Made by a program: the position numbers and the translations under genes. From NCBI GenBank assembly GCA_035489755.1, contig DATGZK010000093.1, positions 56,336 to 120,335 on the forward strand: 64,000 bases of DNA, written 5' to 3'. This document shows, in pieces, positions 51,110 to 60,093 of this stretch. The stretch's first letter is position 1. Each line of letters opens with the position of its first letter. The notes beneath the pieces are model-generated. The model was not told the DNA's origin. It was given only the letters and a program-made list of their open reading frames with translations, and ran no database searches. Origin of the DNA: UBA9160 sp035489755 (lineage in GTDB: Bacteria > Myxococcota_A > UBA9160).

Positions 51110-51396
51110 CGCTCGGCACGGTCCCCGTCGAGCTCACCGAGGATCTGGTCCAAGGGCGCCACTCCCTGCGACTCGGGCGGAGCACCAGGCGGCAGCGGAG
51201 CGGGTGTCACGAGCCCTCGGCGCACGGCGTCGGCAAGCAGCGTGTCGGGCAGTCGGTCGGCGCGCGTTCGCTCCGGCGGGACGAGTTCCGCCACCACTCG
51301 GTCGCGGTCTGTGATCAGGATCGTCTCGCCGGTGCTGGCCAGCCGGACGTACTCGCTGAGCTTCTCCTTGAGGACCTTGATTCCCACAGTGCGCAT
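51106..51396 (-). CDS. Phd/YefM-type antitoxin
   Basis: 96 residues: MRTVGIKVLKEKLSEYVR..TGETILITDRDRVVAELVPP, the standard Phd N-terminal DNA-binding fold, followed by a disordered toxin-neutralising tail. Its stop overlaps the broken vapC start. It is intact although its toxin partner is not, consistent with the toxin being lost first. Confidence 0.9.
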   Translation of the reverse strand: MRTVGIKVLKEKLSEYVRLASTGETILITDRDRVVAELVPPERTRADRLPDTLLADAVRRGLVTPAPLPPGAPPESQGVAPLDQILGELDGDRAER

Positions 51397-51412
51397 GCCA
51401 CAAAGGTAGCTT

Positions 51413-51448
51413 CGAGTGGCTACTTAAGCAGTTTAAGTCGAGTGGTTA
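51413..51448. promoter_or_regulatory. Probable operator of the phd-vapC pair
   Basis: Direct repeats CGAGTGGCTA (51413-51422) and CGAGTGGTTA (51439-51448) flank the inverted repeat ACTTAA-5-TTAAGT (51422-51438), just upstream of the antitoxin ATG. This is typical for toxin-antitoxin autoregulation. Confidence 0.65.
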
Positions 51449-51639
51449 CCCCCTCCATCCCCTCCTACCGGGGAAGGAGCGCTCACCCAGTTCCCTGCCG
51501 GTGGGAGAGCGGCGGCCGTCGCCGTGGAGCAAACCGGCACATTTCAGAGACGGCAACGAACGACACGTGTCCGCGGAATCTGACCTATTGCGGCTGCGCT
51601 GCGCGGGATCGGTGTTGGGCGGCTCTACGGGGTCGCGGT

Positions 51640-52800
51640 TTAGACCACGGCGTAGACGCAGCGGCCGCCGATCCAGGTCTCGCGCACCCTGGCATCCGGT
51701 CCAAACACAAAGAAATCCGCGCGCGCGCCGACCCGCAGCGTGCCCCGCTCCGATTCGACGCCGAGAAGGCGTGCCGGCCGGAGCGTCGTCGCGGCGATCG
51801 CCTCGTGGAGCGAGAGTGCCCCGAACTCTCGGGCGTTCGCGAGGGCTTGGTCGAGAAAGAGGCGGCTCCCCGCGAGGCGACCGTCCGGCAACCAGAGCGC
51901 GATCCCGTCATCGCGAATCTCGCCCGAGCCAAAGGATAGGGCGCTTCCAGCCGGCGGATCGATCCGATCGGTAATCAGCATGATGCGCTCGCCCTTCGCC
52001 CGCACCGCAAGCCGCACCATCGCGGGGTGGACGTGCACACCATCGCAGATGAGATCGCAAGAGAGGCGGTCCTCCGTGAGCGCAACCCCCGCCACTCCGA
52101 GATTCCGGTGGTGCAGCGGCCCCATTGCGTTGAAAAGATGCGTCACGTGACACAGGCCTGCGTCGATCGCGGCCACAATCTCGCCTTGGCTCGCCAGGGA
52201 ATGGCCCAGCGCAGGGACGATCCTTGCCCGCGAAAGCGCGGCAAGAAGAGCCTTGGTGCCTGGCACTTCGGGGGCGAGCGTCACCATGCGCAGGGTGCCC
52301 GCGCCTTGGGTAATCACCTCGTCCACCTCCCTCGGATCTGCAGGCCGGATCGCGCCCGCGGGCTGCGCTCCGGCCGCTCCGGGAGCGATCCAGGGACCTT
52401 CGAGATGGATCCCCATGGGCTCTGCCCCCGGCCACGAGCCCCTTGCGACCACGGGCGCGAGCGCCGAGAGCAGAGCGTGGAGCTCGGGGCCAGGCAGCGC
52501 CACGGTCGTCGCGAGAAAGCTTGTGGTCCCGTGACGCACGAGGGATGCGCTTGCCTGCTCAAGACAGGAAGCTGCGTCATGGCTTCCGGCAAACGGGAGG
52601 GCCCCGTGAAAATGCAGGTCCAGAAGCCCCGGAGCGAGCCCAGCGCCGCCCAAGTCGACGCGCTCCGCGTCGATGGACGCGGCCTCCTCGGGGCTCGGCC
52701 GGCCGGCGATCCGACCCTCTTGCACGAGCAGCGCGCCCGCGCGCGGCCCGCACGCTTCGGGATCGAAAAGGCGCGCATTCATCAGCAAAAGGCGCGTCAT
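51640..52800 (-). CDS. nagA: N-acetylglucosamine-6-phosphate deacetylase
   Basis: 386 residues. Amidohydrolase features: GLLDLHFHGALPF, the metal Glu in GIHLEGPWIAPG, ALGHSLAS with a metal-ligand His, HLFNAMGPLHHRNLG, and the catalytic Asp in MLITDRIDPPAG. The C-terminus carries GTLRVGARADFFVFG. Removes acetate from GlcNAc-6-P in cell-wall sugar recycling. No nagB or nagE is adjacent. Confidence 0.94.
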   Translation of the reverse strand: MTRLLLMNARLFDPEACGPRAGALLVQEGRIAGRPSPEEAASIDAERVDLGGAGLAPGLLDLHFHGALPFAGSHDAASCLEQASASLVRHGTTSFLATTVALPGPELHALLSALAPVVARGSWPGAEPMGIHLEGPWIAPGAAGAQPAGAIRPADPREVDEVITQGAGTLRMVTLAPEVPGTKALLAALSRARIVPALGHSLASQGEIVAAIDAGLCHVTHLFNAMGPLHHRNLGVAGVALTEDRLSCDLICDGVHVHPAMVRLAVRAKGERIMLITDRIDPPAGSALSFGSGEIRDDGIALWLPDGRLAGSRLFLDQALANAREFGALSLHEAIAATTLRPARLLGVESERGTLRVGARADFFVFGPDARVRETWIGGRCVYAVV

Positions 52801-52900
52801 GCGCGCGCAGTCTACCGGAGAGGGGCAGCGCGGCCCTCGCTCCTCAAGAGGGCACTCCGGGGCACCGATTTAACGGAGCGGGTGAGGAGGCGGGCACCGC

Positions 52901-53482
52901 GTGGCATTTGAGGACGATCTCCAGGCCCTCGAGAATAAACTCAAGGCGCTAAAGCTCGACTACGAGCAGTACTTCCTCGGCACACGGCCCCGGGAGCCGG
53001 TCCAGGGACGCAGTGAAGTGCAGAAGCTCTTCACGATCTACCAGAACACGCCGATTCAGAACACCGCGCTGCGCTTTCGCTTCAACAGCCTGTGCGCCCG
53101 TTATTTCGCGCTCCGTCGTCAGTGGGACCTCGTGCTGCGTCAGATCGAAGAAGGCACCTACAGCCGCCACGTCTTCAAGGCCAATCTCCACGACCGAACG
53201 CGCTCGGGTCGGGCAGCTCCCCCCGCCGCGCCTCCGCCCCCCACCCCGGAAGCCGCTCCGAACTTCAAAGAGGTCTACGAAGCCTACCTTGCCGCGTGTC
53301 GAAACACGGGGGAGGACACGCGCAGTCTGACTCCGGAGCGCATGGACAAAGTCCTAAAAGGACAGGCCGACACGATCCGCAAACAGTATGGCTGCGAAGA
53401 CGTACGGTTTCGGGTGGTGGTCGAAGGCGGCAAGGCCCGGCTCAAGGCGACGCCCGTCGGCGGGCGGCGTTCTTCCGCGTAA
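52901..53482 (+). CDS. Conserved protein of unknown function, MXAN_5187 C-terminal-domain type
   Basis: 193 residues from GTG 52901 after GAGGAGG. An N-terminal helical part (LQALENKLKALKLDYEQYFLG, then EVQKLFTIYQNTPIQNTALRFRFNSLCARYFALRRQWD) is joined by a Pro-rich linker to a C-terminal domain (FKEVYEAYLAACRNTGEDTRSL..YGCEDVRFRVVVEGGKARL). Proteins with this layout are known from Myxococcota and related bacteria; no function is established. The family assignment is from memory. It is convergent with atpC. Confidence 0.75.
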   Translation: MAFEDDLQALENKLKALKLDYEQYFLGTRPREPVQGRSEVQKLFTIYQNTPIQNTALRFRFNSLCARYFALRRQWDLVLRQIEEGTYSRHVFKANLHDRTRSGRAAPPAAPPPPTPEAAPNFKEVYEAYLAACRNTGEDTRSLTPERMDKVLKGQADTIRKQYGCEDVRFRVVVEGGKARLKATPVGGRRSSA

Positions 53483-53504
53483 GCGCGACCTGGTTCGAAG
53501 CAGA

Positions 53505-53918
53505 CTACGCGCGCTTTGCCACGGCGATTCGCACAATCGCGCGCTGGAGGGAAGCTCCCGCGACGCGTACGACGGCCTCTTCATGGTGCAAGCGCTCGGC
53601 CGCGGCAAGCTCCCGCTCCGCGCGCTCCCGGGCGCGCTCGGCGCGTGCGATGTCGATGTTCGAGGCGAGTTCGCAGGCTTCGGCCGTCACCACGACCTCG
53701 CTGCTCGTGACCTCTGCGAAGCCTTCCGAGAGCGCGGCAAAGAGCGTCGGATCCCCGTGCCGCCGGATCTCCACCTCGCCGATCCGCAGCGGGGAGAGGA
53801 AGCGCTCGTGCCCCTCGAGCACCATGAAGTCGCCCTCCGCGCCGGGAAGCAGCACGGCTTCGACCGGCCCGCGAAATACCTCCCCCCCGGGCGTTACGAT
53901 CACGAGCTCGAGCGACAC
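53505..53918 (-). CDS. atpC: ATP synthase F1 epsilon subunit
   Basis: 137 residues from GTG 53918. N-terminal beta domain LVIVTPGGEVFRGPVEAVLLPGAEGDFMVL with EGFAEV and VVVTAEACE, then the helical tail. Regulatory subunit of F1; last gene of atpF'FHAGDC. Confidence 0.95.
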   Translation of the reverse strand: MSLELVIVTPGGEVFRGPVEAVLLPGAEGDFMVLEGHERFLSPLRIGEVEIRRHGDPTLFAALSEGFAEVTSSEVVVTAEACELASNIDIARAERARERAERELAAAERLHHEEAVVRVAGASLQRAIVRIAVAKRA

Positions 53919-53929
53919 AGGAACCCTCG

Positions 53930-55375
53930 CTAGGTGAGGTGCTTGGCCTTCTCCACCGCTTCTTCGATCGTGCCCACCATGTAGAAGGCTTGCTCCGGCA
54001 ACTCGTCGTGCTTGCCCTCGAGGATCTCTCGGAAGCCGCGGATCGTGTCCTCAAGCTTTAGGTACTTGCCCGGAGTTCCGGTGAACTGCTCCGCCACATG
54101 GAAGGGCTGAGAGAGGAAGTTTCGCAGCTTGCGCGCGCGCGCCACGGTGAGCTTGTCGTCCTCCGACAGCTCGTCCATCCCGAGGATGGCAATGATGTCC
54201 TGGAGATCCTTGTACTTCTGGAGCTGCTGCTGGACGGAGCGGGCCACCCGATAGTGCTCCTCGCCCACCACCTGCGGGTCGAGGATTCGGCTCGTCGAGT
54301 CGAGGGGATCCACAGCCGGGTAGATGCCGAGCTCCGCAATCTGCCGCGAGAGCACGGTCGTCGCATCCAGGTGCGAGAACGCCGTCGCCGGTGCCGGGTC
54401 GGTGAGATCGTCTGCGGGCACGTAGATGGCCTGCACCGAGGTGATGGAGCCACGCTTGGTCGACGTGATGCGCTCCTGGAGCTCGCCCATGTCCGTGGAG
54501 AGCGTCGGCTGGTAACCCACGGCCGAAGGAATCCGGCCGAGCAGAGCGGACACCTCGGAGCCGGCCTGTGTGAAGCGGAAGATGTTGTCGATGAACAGGA
54601 GTACGTCCTTGCCCTCCTCGTCGCGGAAGTACTCCGCGACGGTGAGCGCAGAGAGGCCGACCCGGGCGCGCGCGCCGGGGGGCTCGTTCATCTGGCCGTA
54701 CACGAGAGCGCACTTCTCGAGCACCGTCGTACCGTCGGCCAGCTTGGCGTCGGCCATCTCGTGCCAGAGGTCATTGCCCTCGCGTGTTCGCTCGCCAACG
54801 CCCCCGAAGACCGAGTAGCCGCCGTGCTGTTTGGCGATGTTGTTGATGAGCTCGAGGATGACGACGGTTTTGCCGACCCCGGCCCCGCCAAAGAGGCCGA
54901 TCTTCCCGCCCTTCGGGTAAGGGGCAATGAGATCCACCACCTTGATCCCGGTCTCGAAGGCCTCGACCGCGGTCGCCTGGTCGACGAAAAGCGGTGCGGG
55001 CCGGTGGATGGGGTAGGTCTCGGTCGCGCCGATCGGACCTCGCTCGTCGACGGGGTCTCCGATCACGTTCATGATGCGGCCGAGCGTCTTCCCGCCGACG
55101 GGGACCCGAATTTCGCCGCCCGTATTCTTGACCGGCTGGCCGCGCACGAGCCCATCGGTCGTATCCATGGCGATGCAGCGCACCGTGTTCTCGCCGAGGT
55201 GCTGAGCGACCTCGATCACGAGGTTGTCGGGGCGCTGGTCGATCGACGGGTTGGTGAGGCGCAGCGCATAGTAGATCTCCGGAAGTTCACCGGGCGGGAA
55301 CTCCACGTCGACGACGGGGCCCGTCACCTGGATCACCTTGCCCGGCTTGTGTGCCTTTTCCGTTGCTTGTGCCAT
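53930..55375 (-). CDS. atpD: ATP synthase F1 beta subunit
   Basis: 481 residues from ATG 55375 after GGAGAGGGG (GTG 55384 would add three residues). P-loop GGAGVGKTVVILELINN, GERTREGNDLWHEM, DEEGKDVLLFIDNIFRFTQ with Walker B, and PSAVGYQPTLSTDMG. Catalytic subunit. Confidence 0.98.
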   Translation of the reverse strand: MAQATEKAHKPGKVIQVTGPVVDVEFPPGELPEIYYALRLTNPSIDQRPDNLVIEVAQHLGENTVRCIAMDTTDGLVRGQPVKNTGGEIRVPVGGKTLGRIMNVIGDPVDERGPIGATETYPIHRPAPLFVDQATAVEAFETGIKVVDLIAPYPKGGKIGLFGGAGVGKTVVILELINNIAKQHGGYSVFGGVGERTREGNDLWHEMADAKLADGTTVLEKCALVYGQMNEPPGARARVGLSALTVAEYFRDEEGKDVLLFIDNIFRFTQAGSEVSALLGRIPSAVGYQPTLSTDMGELQERITSTKRGSITSVQAIYVPADDLTDPAPATAFSHLDATTVLSRQIAELGIYPAVDPLDSTSRILDPQVVGEEHYRVARSVQQQLQKYKDLQDIIAILGMDELSEDDKLTVARARKLRNFLSQPFHVAEQFTGTPGKYLKLEDTIRGFREILEGKHDELPEQAFYMVGTIEEAVEKAKHLT

Positions 55376-55407
55376 TTCTCGCACCCCTCTCCGGCTTTTT
55401 GGAGCGC

Positions 55408-56259
55408 CTAGAGCGCCTCCGCGCCGGTGATGATTTCCACGAGCTCACGCGTGATCGCGGCCTGCCGGGCGCGGTTAAAGCGCAAGGTGAGGTTGCCGAC
55501 CATCTCCTCGCCGTTGCGCGTCGCGGCCTCCATCGCCGTCATCCGCGCCGCGTGCTCTCCGGCCTCGCTTTCGAGGAGCGCACGGTAGATCGCCACTTCG
55601 AACGTCTTCGGGACGAGCAGGCTGAGGAGCTTGCCGAGGTCGGGCTCCGCCTCAAAGGGAACCGCGTCCTCTGTCTTCACGATTCTCGGGGGAAGCAGCC
55701 TTACCACGCGGGGCGTCTGGGACAGGGCGGAGGCGAACTCGCTGTACACCACCTCCGCCGCGTCAATTTCCCCGGCGAGATACCGCTTCGCGAGGTGAGT
55801 TGCCGTCTCCGCCGCCGTGTCGTAGCTCGCGACGCCAAAAAGCTTCGCGGCGTCAATCTGGTGGGGGCGGCGCCGGCGGAAGAACTCCACCGCTTTGCGC
55901 CCGAGGAGGTAGAGCGCGATGTCCCCGAACTCTCTCGCCTGCTCCGCGATCTCGCGCTGTGCCAACTTGAGGACGTTCACGTTGAAGGCACCCGCAAGCC
56001 CCCGGTCCGATGTCACCACCACGAGCTCAAGCCGGGTCCTCGTCGTCCGGGGTTGAAGGAGCGGGTGATCGATCTCGGGGTTCGATGCCATCACGTCCTG
56101 GAGCATGCGGACCATGCGATCCGCGTACGGACGCGCGGCAAGGATCCGCTCCTGGGCCCGTCGCAGCTTCGCTGCGGACACCATGCGCATGGCACGCGTG
56201 ATCTGCTGCGTCTTCTTAACGCTCTGGATCCGACGCCTTAGGTCGCGCAGGCTCGGCAT
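55408..56259 (-). CDS. atpG: ATP synthase F1 gamma subunit
   Basis: 283 residues. N-terminal helix LRDLRRRIQSVKKTQQITRAMRMVSAAKLRRAQ and C-terminal helix ARMTAMEAATRNGEEMVGNLTLRFNRARQAAITRELVEI are the two rotor helices; VTSDRGLAGAFN is the family motif. Between atpA (3 bases) and atpD. Confidence 0.97.
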   Translation of the reverse strand: MPSLRDLRRRIQSVKKTQQITRAMRMVSAAKLRRAQERILAARPYADRMVRMLQDVMASNPEIDHPLLQPRTTRTRLELVVVTSDRGLAGAFNVNVLKLAQREIAEQAREFGDIALYLLGRKAVEFFRRRRPHQIDAAKLFGVASYDTAAETATHLAKRYLAGEIDAAEVVYSEFASALSQTPRVVRLLPPRIVKTEDAVPFEAEPDLGKLLSLLVPKTFEVAIYRALLESEAGEHAARMTAMEAATRNGEEMVGNLTLRFNRARQAAITRELVEIITGAEAL

Positions 56260-56262
56260 GGG

Positions 56263-57807
56263 CTACGCCCCGCTGTGGGCCGCGGTCGGCTGGAAGATCT
56301 TCGCGAACTCATCGAGCGCTGCGCTGAGCTTGGCCTTCGTCGCGTCCTCGAGTTTCCCGCTGCTGCGGATCGCCTCCGGGATCTCGGGATGCTGAGAGGC
56401 CATGAAGGCCAGCATCTCCCCCTCATAACGCCTCACGTCCTCCACGGGGTAGCTGCGCACCCAGGAGGCTCGCGACTCCTGCGGAGTCGCCGCAAAGATC
56501 GAGATCACCTGTTGCTCGACCGGCATCGGCTGGTACTGACCTTGCTTCAGCGTCTCGGTCAGGCGCTCGCCATTGGCGAGCTGCTCCTGGGTGGCCTTGT
56601 CGAGATCCCCGCCAAACTGGGCGAAGGCCGCCATCTCTCGGTACTGCGCCAGATTGAGCTTGAGCTGGCCTGCGACCGATCTCATCGCTCGGACTTGCGC
56701 AGCGCCGCCCACGCGAGAGACCGAAATCCCGACGTTGATCGCCGGGCGCACGCCGGAGTTGAACAGGTCCGTCTCGAGAAAGATCTGGCCGTCGGTGATG
56801 GAAATGACGTTGGTCGGGATGTACGCCGAGACGTCACCCGCCTGGGTCTCGATGATCGGGAGGGCCGTGAGACTGCCTCCCCCAAGCTCGTCGTTCATCT
56901 TGGCAGCGCGCTCGAGCAGACGGGAGTGGAGGTAGAACACGTCGCCAGGGAAGGCCTCGCGCCCCGGCGGGCGGCGCAGGAGAAGCGAGAGCTGTCGGTA
57001 GGCGACCGCCTGTTTCGAGAGATCGTCGTACACGAGGAGCGCGTGGCGGCCGCTGTCGCGGAAGTATTCTCCCATGGTGACGCCGGTGTAAGGCGCGATG
57101 AACTGGAGCGGGGCGGGCTCGCTCGCGGTCGCCGCCACCACGATCGAATACTCCATCGCACCGAACTGCGTCAGCCTCTCGACCACCTGCGCCACGGTGG
57201 ACTGCTTCTGCCCGATCGCGACATAGATACAGAAGACGTTGGCCCCCTTCTGATTGATGATCGTGTCGATCGCCACTGCGGTTTTCCCGGTCTGGCGGTC
57301 GCCGATGATGAGTTCGCGTTGGCCGCGGCCAATCGGAGTCATCGCGTCAATTGCCTTGAGCCCCGTCTGAAGCGGTTCATGCACAGGCTTTCGCGCCACG
57401 ATGCCCGGGGCCTTCAGCTCAACGCGCCGACGATGGGGAGTCTCGATCGGTCCCTTACCGTCGATCGGATTCCCAAGGGCATCCACCACCCGGCCGAGCA
57501 AGGCCTCGCCCACGCCCACTTCGATGATGCGTCCCGTGCGGCGCACGAGGTCGCCCTCGCGCAGGTGGCCGGCCTCCCCCATGAGCGCTATGCCGACGTT
57601 GTCTTCCTCGAGGTTCAGGACCATTCCCGCAACGTCTTCGGGAAAGAGCACGAGCTCGCCGGCCATCGCCTGCTCGAGGCCATAGACCCGCGCGATGCCA
57701 TCGCCCACGGAAAGCACGGTGCCTGTTTCCGCGATGTCGATCTCGCGGCCGTACTCCTTGATCTCGCGCTTTAGGATGTCGCTGATCTCACCGGGCTTGA
57801 TGTCCAT
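56263..57807 (-). CDS. atpA: ATP synthase F1 alpha subunit
   Basis: 514 residues, full length. GDRQTGKTAVAIDTIINQ P-loop, VGDGIARVYGLEQAMAGELV, LLRRPPGREAFPGDVFYLHSRLLERAAK, and the C-terminal arrangement of F-type alpha. Non-catalytic nucleotide-binding subunit of F1. Confidence 0.98.
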   Translation of the reverse strand: MDIKPGEISDILKREIKEYGREIDIAETGTVLSVGDGIARVYGLEQAMAGELVLFPEDVAGMVLNLEEDNVGIALMGEAGHLREGDLVRRTGRIIEVGVGEALLGRVVDALGNPIDGKGPIETPHRRRVELKAPGIVARKPVHEPLQTGLKAIDAMTPIGRGQRELIIGDRQTGKTAVAIDTIINQKGANVFCIYVAIGQKQSTVAQVVERLTQFGAMEYSIVVAATASEPAPLQFIAPYTGVTMGEYFRDSGRHALLVYDDLSKQAVAYRQLSLLLRRPPGREAFPGDVFYLHSRLLERAAKMNDELGGGSLTALPIIETQAGDVSAYIPTNVISITDGQIFLETDLFNSGVRPAINVGISVSRVGGAAQVRAMRSVAGQLKLNLAQYREMAAFAQFGGDLDKATQEQLANGERLTETLKQGQYQPMPVEQQVISIFAATPQESRASWVRSYPVEDVRRYEGEMLAFMASQHPEIPEAIRSSGKLEDATKAKLSAALDEFAKIFQPTAAHSGA

Positions 57808-57810
57808 CGC

Positions 57811-58356
57811 TTAGCGTCCCTTCATGAGATTGGCGCGCAGCTGGACGAGCTGCGTGCGGAGGCTGCCGTCGAATACGAGGTCACCCACCTTGGCGACAAC
57901 GCCGCCGAGGAGAGCGGGGTCGATGCTCACGCGGAGCTGGACATCGCGCTGCGTGCGGGCCTTGAGAGCGCGACGCAGACGTTCGAGCTGGGCCGCGGCC
58001 AAGGGGCTTGCGGCCAAGACCTGCGCTTCGACGTGGCCCGCCGCCTCGTTGGCAAGGCGCTCGAGCTCCTCGCGGATCGTGTGGAAGGCGGCCATCCGTC
58101 CGTGCTCGACAAGAATCGCGCACACCTTGTGCACCGTCGGGCTAAGCCCGAGGCGGGTGTTCAACTGGTCAAGCACCGCCCGCCGCTCGGCCACCGGATG
58201 GAGCGGCCGGAATACGACGGCGCGCAGCTCGGGACTCTCCTCGAAGAGCTGCTCGAGCTGCGCCATCTCGCGACGCACCTCGTCGAGGCGGCCCTCGTCC
58301 TGGGCAAGCCCGAAAATCGCACGCGCGTAGCGACGCGCCGCAGCTTGGCTCGGCAT
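57811..58356 (-). CDS. atpH: ATP synthase F1 delta subunit
   Basis: 181 residues from ATG 58356; the long open frame upstream only mirrors atpF. AARRYARAIFGLAQDEG at the N-terminus and VSIDPALLGGVVAKVGDLVFDGSLRTQL at the C-terminus are the OSCP/delta signatures. Connects F1 to the b/b' stalk. Confidence 0.96.
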   Translation of the reverse strand: MPSQAAARRYARAIFGLAQDEGRLDEVRREMAQLEQLFEESPELRAVVFRPLHPVAERRAVLDQLNTRLGLSPTVHKVCAILVEHGRMAAFHTIREELERLANEAAGHVEAQVLAASPLAAAQLERLRRALKARTQRDVQLRVSIDPALLGGVVAKVGDLVFDGSLRTQLVQLRANLMKGR

Positions 58357-58364
58357 CCCGGGCG

Positions 58365-58955
58365 CTAGCTCCGAGCCGCCGGGGTGCGCGGCGGCGGAGT
58401 CTCCATGCGCGCGATGAACTCCTCGGCGAGGCGCGCGCGATCGGCGTCGGTCACCTGCTGGCGAAGGACCTCCCCCGCGAGCTCGATCGCGAGGTCTGCA
58501 GCTTCCTTGCGAAGCGCCTCGCGCGCCCTGTGCTCCTCCTGTTCGACCGCCGCAGCGCCGTCCCGTCGGATGCGCGCCGCGGCGGCCGCCGCATCCGCAA
58601 GGATCCGCTGGCGCTCGGCTTCCGCGCGCTCCTCGGCGACGCGCCGAATCTCTGCAATCTCCGTCTCGAGTCGCGCCATCCGACTCTTCCACTCGGCGAG
58701 TCGCTCCTCGGCCTCCCGCAGCACGGCCGCGGCGCGCTCGAGGTTGTGTTCGATATCGCGACGGCGCGTGGCAAAGAAGCCCCGGATCGGTGCGCGGAGG
58801 AAATAGACCAGCACGAGAAGCAACGCGGTGAGATTCACGGCGTGCCAGACGAGGGTTCCTGTATGGCCTTCTGCGGGGGGTGCGCTCTCGGCGAAGGCCG
58901 AGGCGGGGGCGAGGAGAGCTGCCGCCGTCAGGAGACTCCAGCGCGATCCCCTCAT
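58365..58955 (-). CDS. atpF: ATP synthase F0 subunit b
   Basis: 196 residues; ATG overlaps the b' stop as ATGA. One TM (WHAVNLTALLLVLVYFLRAPI) preceded by an apparent cleavable signal-like stretch, unusual but common in deltaproteobacterial b subunits. A long Ala/Glu/Arg coiled coil follows. Pairs with b' as the peripheral stalk. Confidence 0.94.
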   Translation of the reverse strand: MRGSRWSLLTAAALLAPASAFAESAPPAEGHTGTLVWHAVNLTALLLVLVYFLRAPIRGFFATRRRDIEHNLERAAAVLREAEERLAEWKSRMARLETEIAEIRRVAEERAEAERQRILADAAAAAARIRRDGAAAVEQEEHRAREALRKEAADLAIELAGEVLRQQVTDADRARLAEEFIARMETPPPRTPAARS

Positions 58956-59479
58956 GAGAGGCTTCGTCCGAGGATGCGGGCCGCAGCCTCTCGTGCGAGC
59001 TCCCGGGTCTGCGTCTGGAGGACGCTCCGGGCCTCCCGAAGGGCCGCGCTGAGCTCCCGGCGGGCAGACTCGACGACCTGTGCAGACTCGAAGCGCGCGG
59101 CTGCGACCGACTCGGCGTGACGGGTTCGCGCGGCTTCGAGCGCCGCCTTGCGGCCGCGTTCGCCTTCGGTGCGCGCCGTGCGGACTGCGGCTTCGTGGCG
59201 CGCGAGCTCGGCCTCCGCCTCTTGGTTGAGCTCTGCAGCGCGGGTCTGCGTACCCTCGATTTTCTGGTCGCGCTCGTCGAGCACACCGAGCAAGGGCCGA
59301 AAGAGCAAGCGATTTAGCAGGGGCACGAGAAGCATGAAAAGCACGATCAAAAGCGCTACCAAGCGCAGGTCGGGGATGATCTCGAGGACGCCTTCAGACG
59401 CGGATGCCGGTGCCGCGAGAGCGATCCATCCCGTCGCGAGGCTCACGGCGAGCGCCTTGCGAGACCCATCCAGATTCAT
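58952..59479 (-). CDS. atpF': ATP synthase F0 subunit b'
   Basis: 175 residues from ATG 59479; the frame upstream is non-coding. A signal-like helix (ALAVSLATGWIALAAPASA) and then the b TM IPDLRLVALLIVLFMLLVPL precede a charged coiled coil. Two distinct b-type genes in tandem imply a heterodimeric stalk. Subunits a and c (atpB, atpE) are not in the window. Confidence 0.92.
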   Translation of the reverse strand: MNLDGSRKALAVSLATGWIALAAPASASEGVLEIIPDLRLVALLIVLFMLLVPLLNRLLFRPLLGVLDERDQKIEGTQTRAAELNQEAEAELARHEAAVRTARTEGERGRKAALEAARTRHAESVAAARFESAQVVESARRELSAALREARSVLQTQTRELAREAAARILGRSLS

Positions 59480-59700
59480 CGCTCGCGGTTTTCTCCCGTC
59501 AGTGTCGCGCGGAGCCGCAGCGTGCGGGCCTTTTCCGTCCAATCCGTCCAGTTCGCCGGGCCGGCCTTGCGACAAACTGCGGCGGACGTCCCGACGATGG
59601 AAGGCAATTCCGAAAGAGCTTGAAAGCGGGTGCCGAACCAAACCGTCGACGGCCCGGCCGCTTCCGAAGCGGCGGCATGTTTGCATAGATCAGGCGAAGT

Positions 59701-60093
59701 TCAAGGCGCCGGGGAGTCGTCGCCGCGCCGCACCGGCGGGGGGAGGGCGGTGCCGGCGTGGCAGCGCCCATCGAGCACAGAGCCCTCCGCGAGGGCGAGT
59801 GCAGGAGTCCGCACCTCCCCATGCACGCGCGCCGTGGGCAAGAGCTCGACCCGCCGCCGGGCATACACGTCGCCCTCGATCACCCCGGCCACCACGAGCT
59901 CGTCGACCTCGATTCGCCCTTCGACCCGTCCCTGCGGCTCGATCTTGAGCGATCCCTGGGCGATCACATCGCCCCGGAGCTGCCCCTCGACTTGAACGGT
60001 GCCGCGGAAAGCCAAGACGCCGTCAAAGCTCGCCCCAGCCGCAAGAATAGTCGGCGCTCGAGAAGAACTGCTGGGCTGCCCGGACTCGCTCAC
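59701..60093 (-). CDS. Bactofilin
   Basis: 130 residues from GTG 60093 in a GTGA overlap with parB. Polar N-tail, then the bactofilin beta-helix: TILAAGASFDGVLAFRGTVQVEGQLRGDV, GSLKIEPQGRVEGRIEVDELVVAGVIEGDV. Polymerises into filaments. Its coupling to parB recalls Myxococcus, where bactofilins position ParABS components. Confidence 0.93.
   Translation of the reverse strand: MSESGQPSSSSRAPTILAAGASFDGVLAFRGTVQVEGQLRGDVIAQGSLKIEPQGRVEGRIEVDELVVAGVIEGDVYARRRVELLPTARVHGEVRTPALALAEGSVLDGRCHAGTALPPPVRRGDDSPAP

Noticed and set aside
54098..57774. Open frames of 437 and 499 codons opposite atpD and atpA
   Set aside because: Antisense shadows of highly conserved ATP synthase genes.
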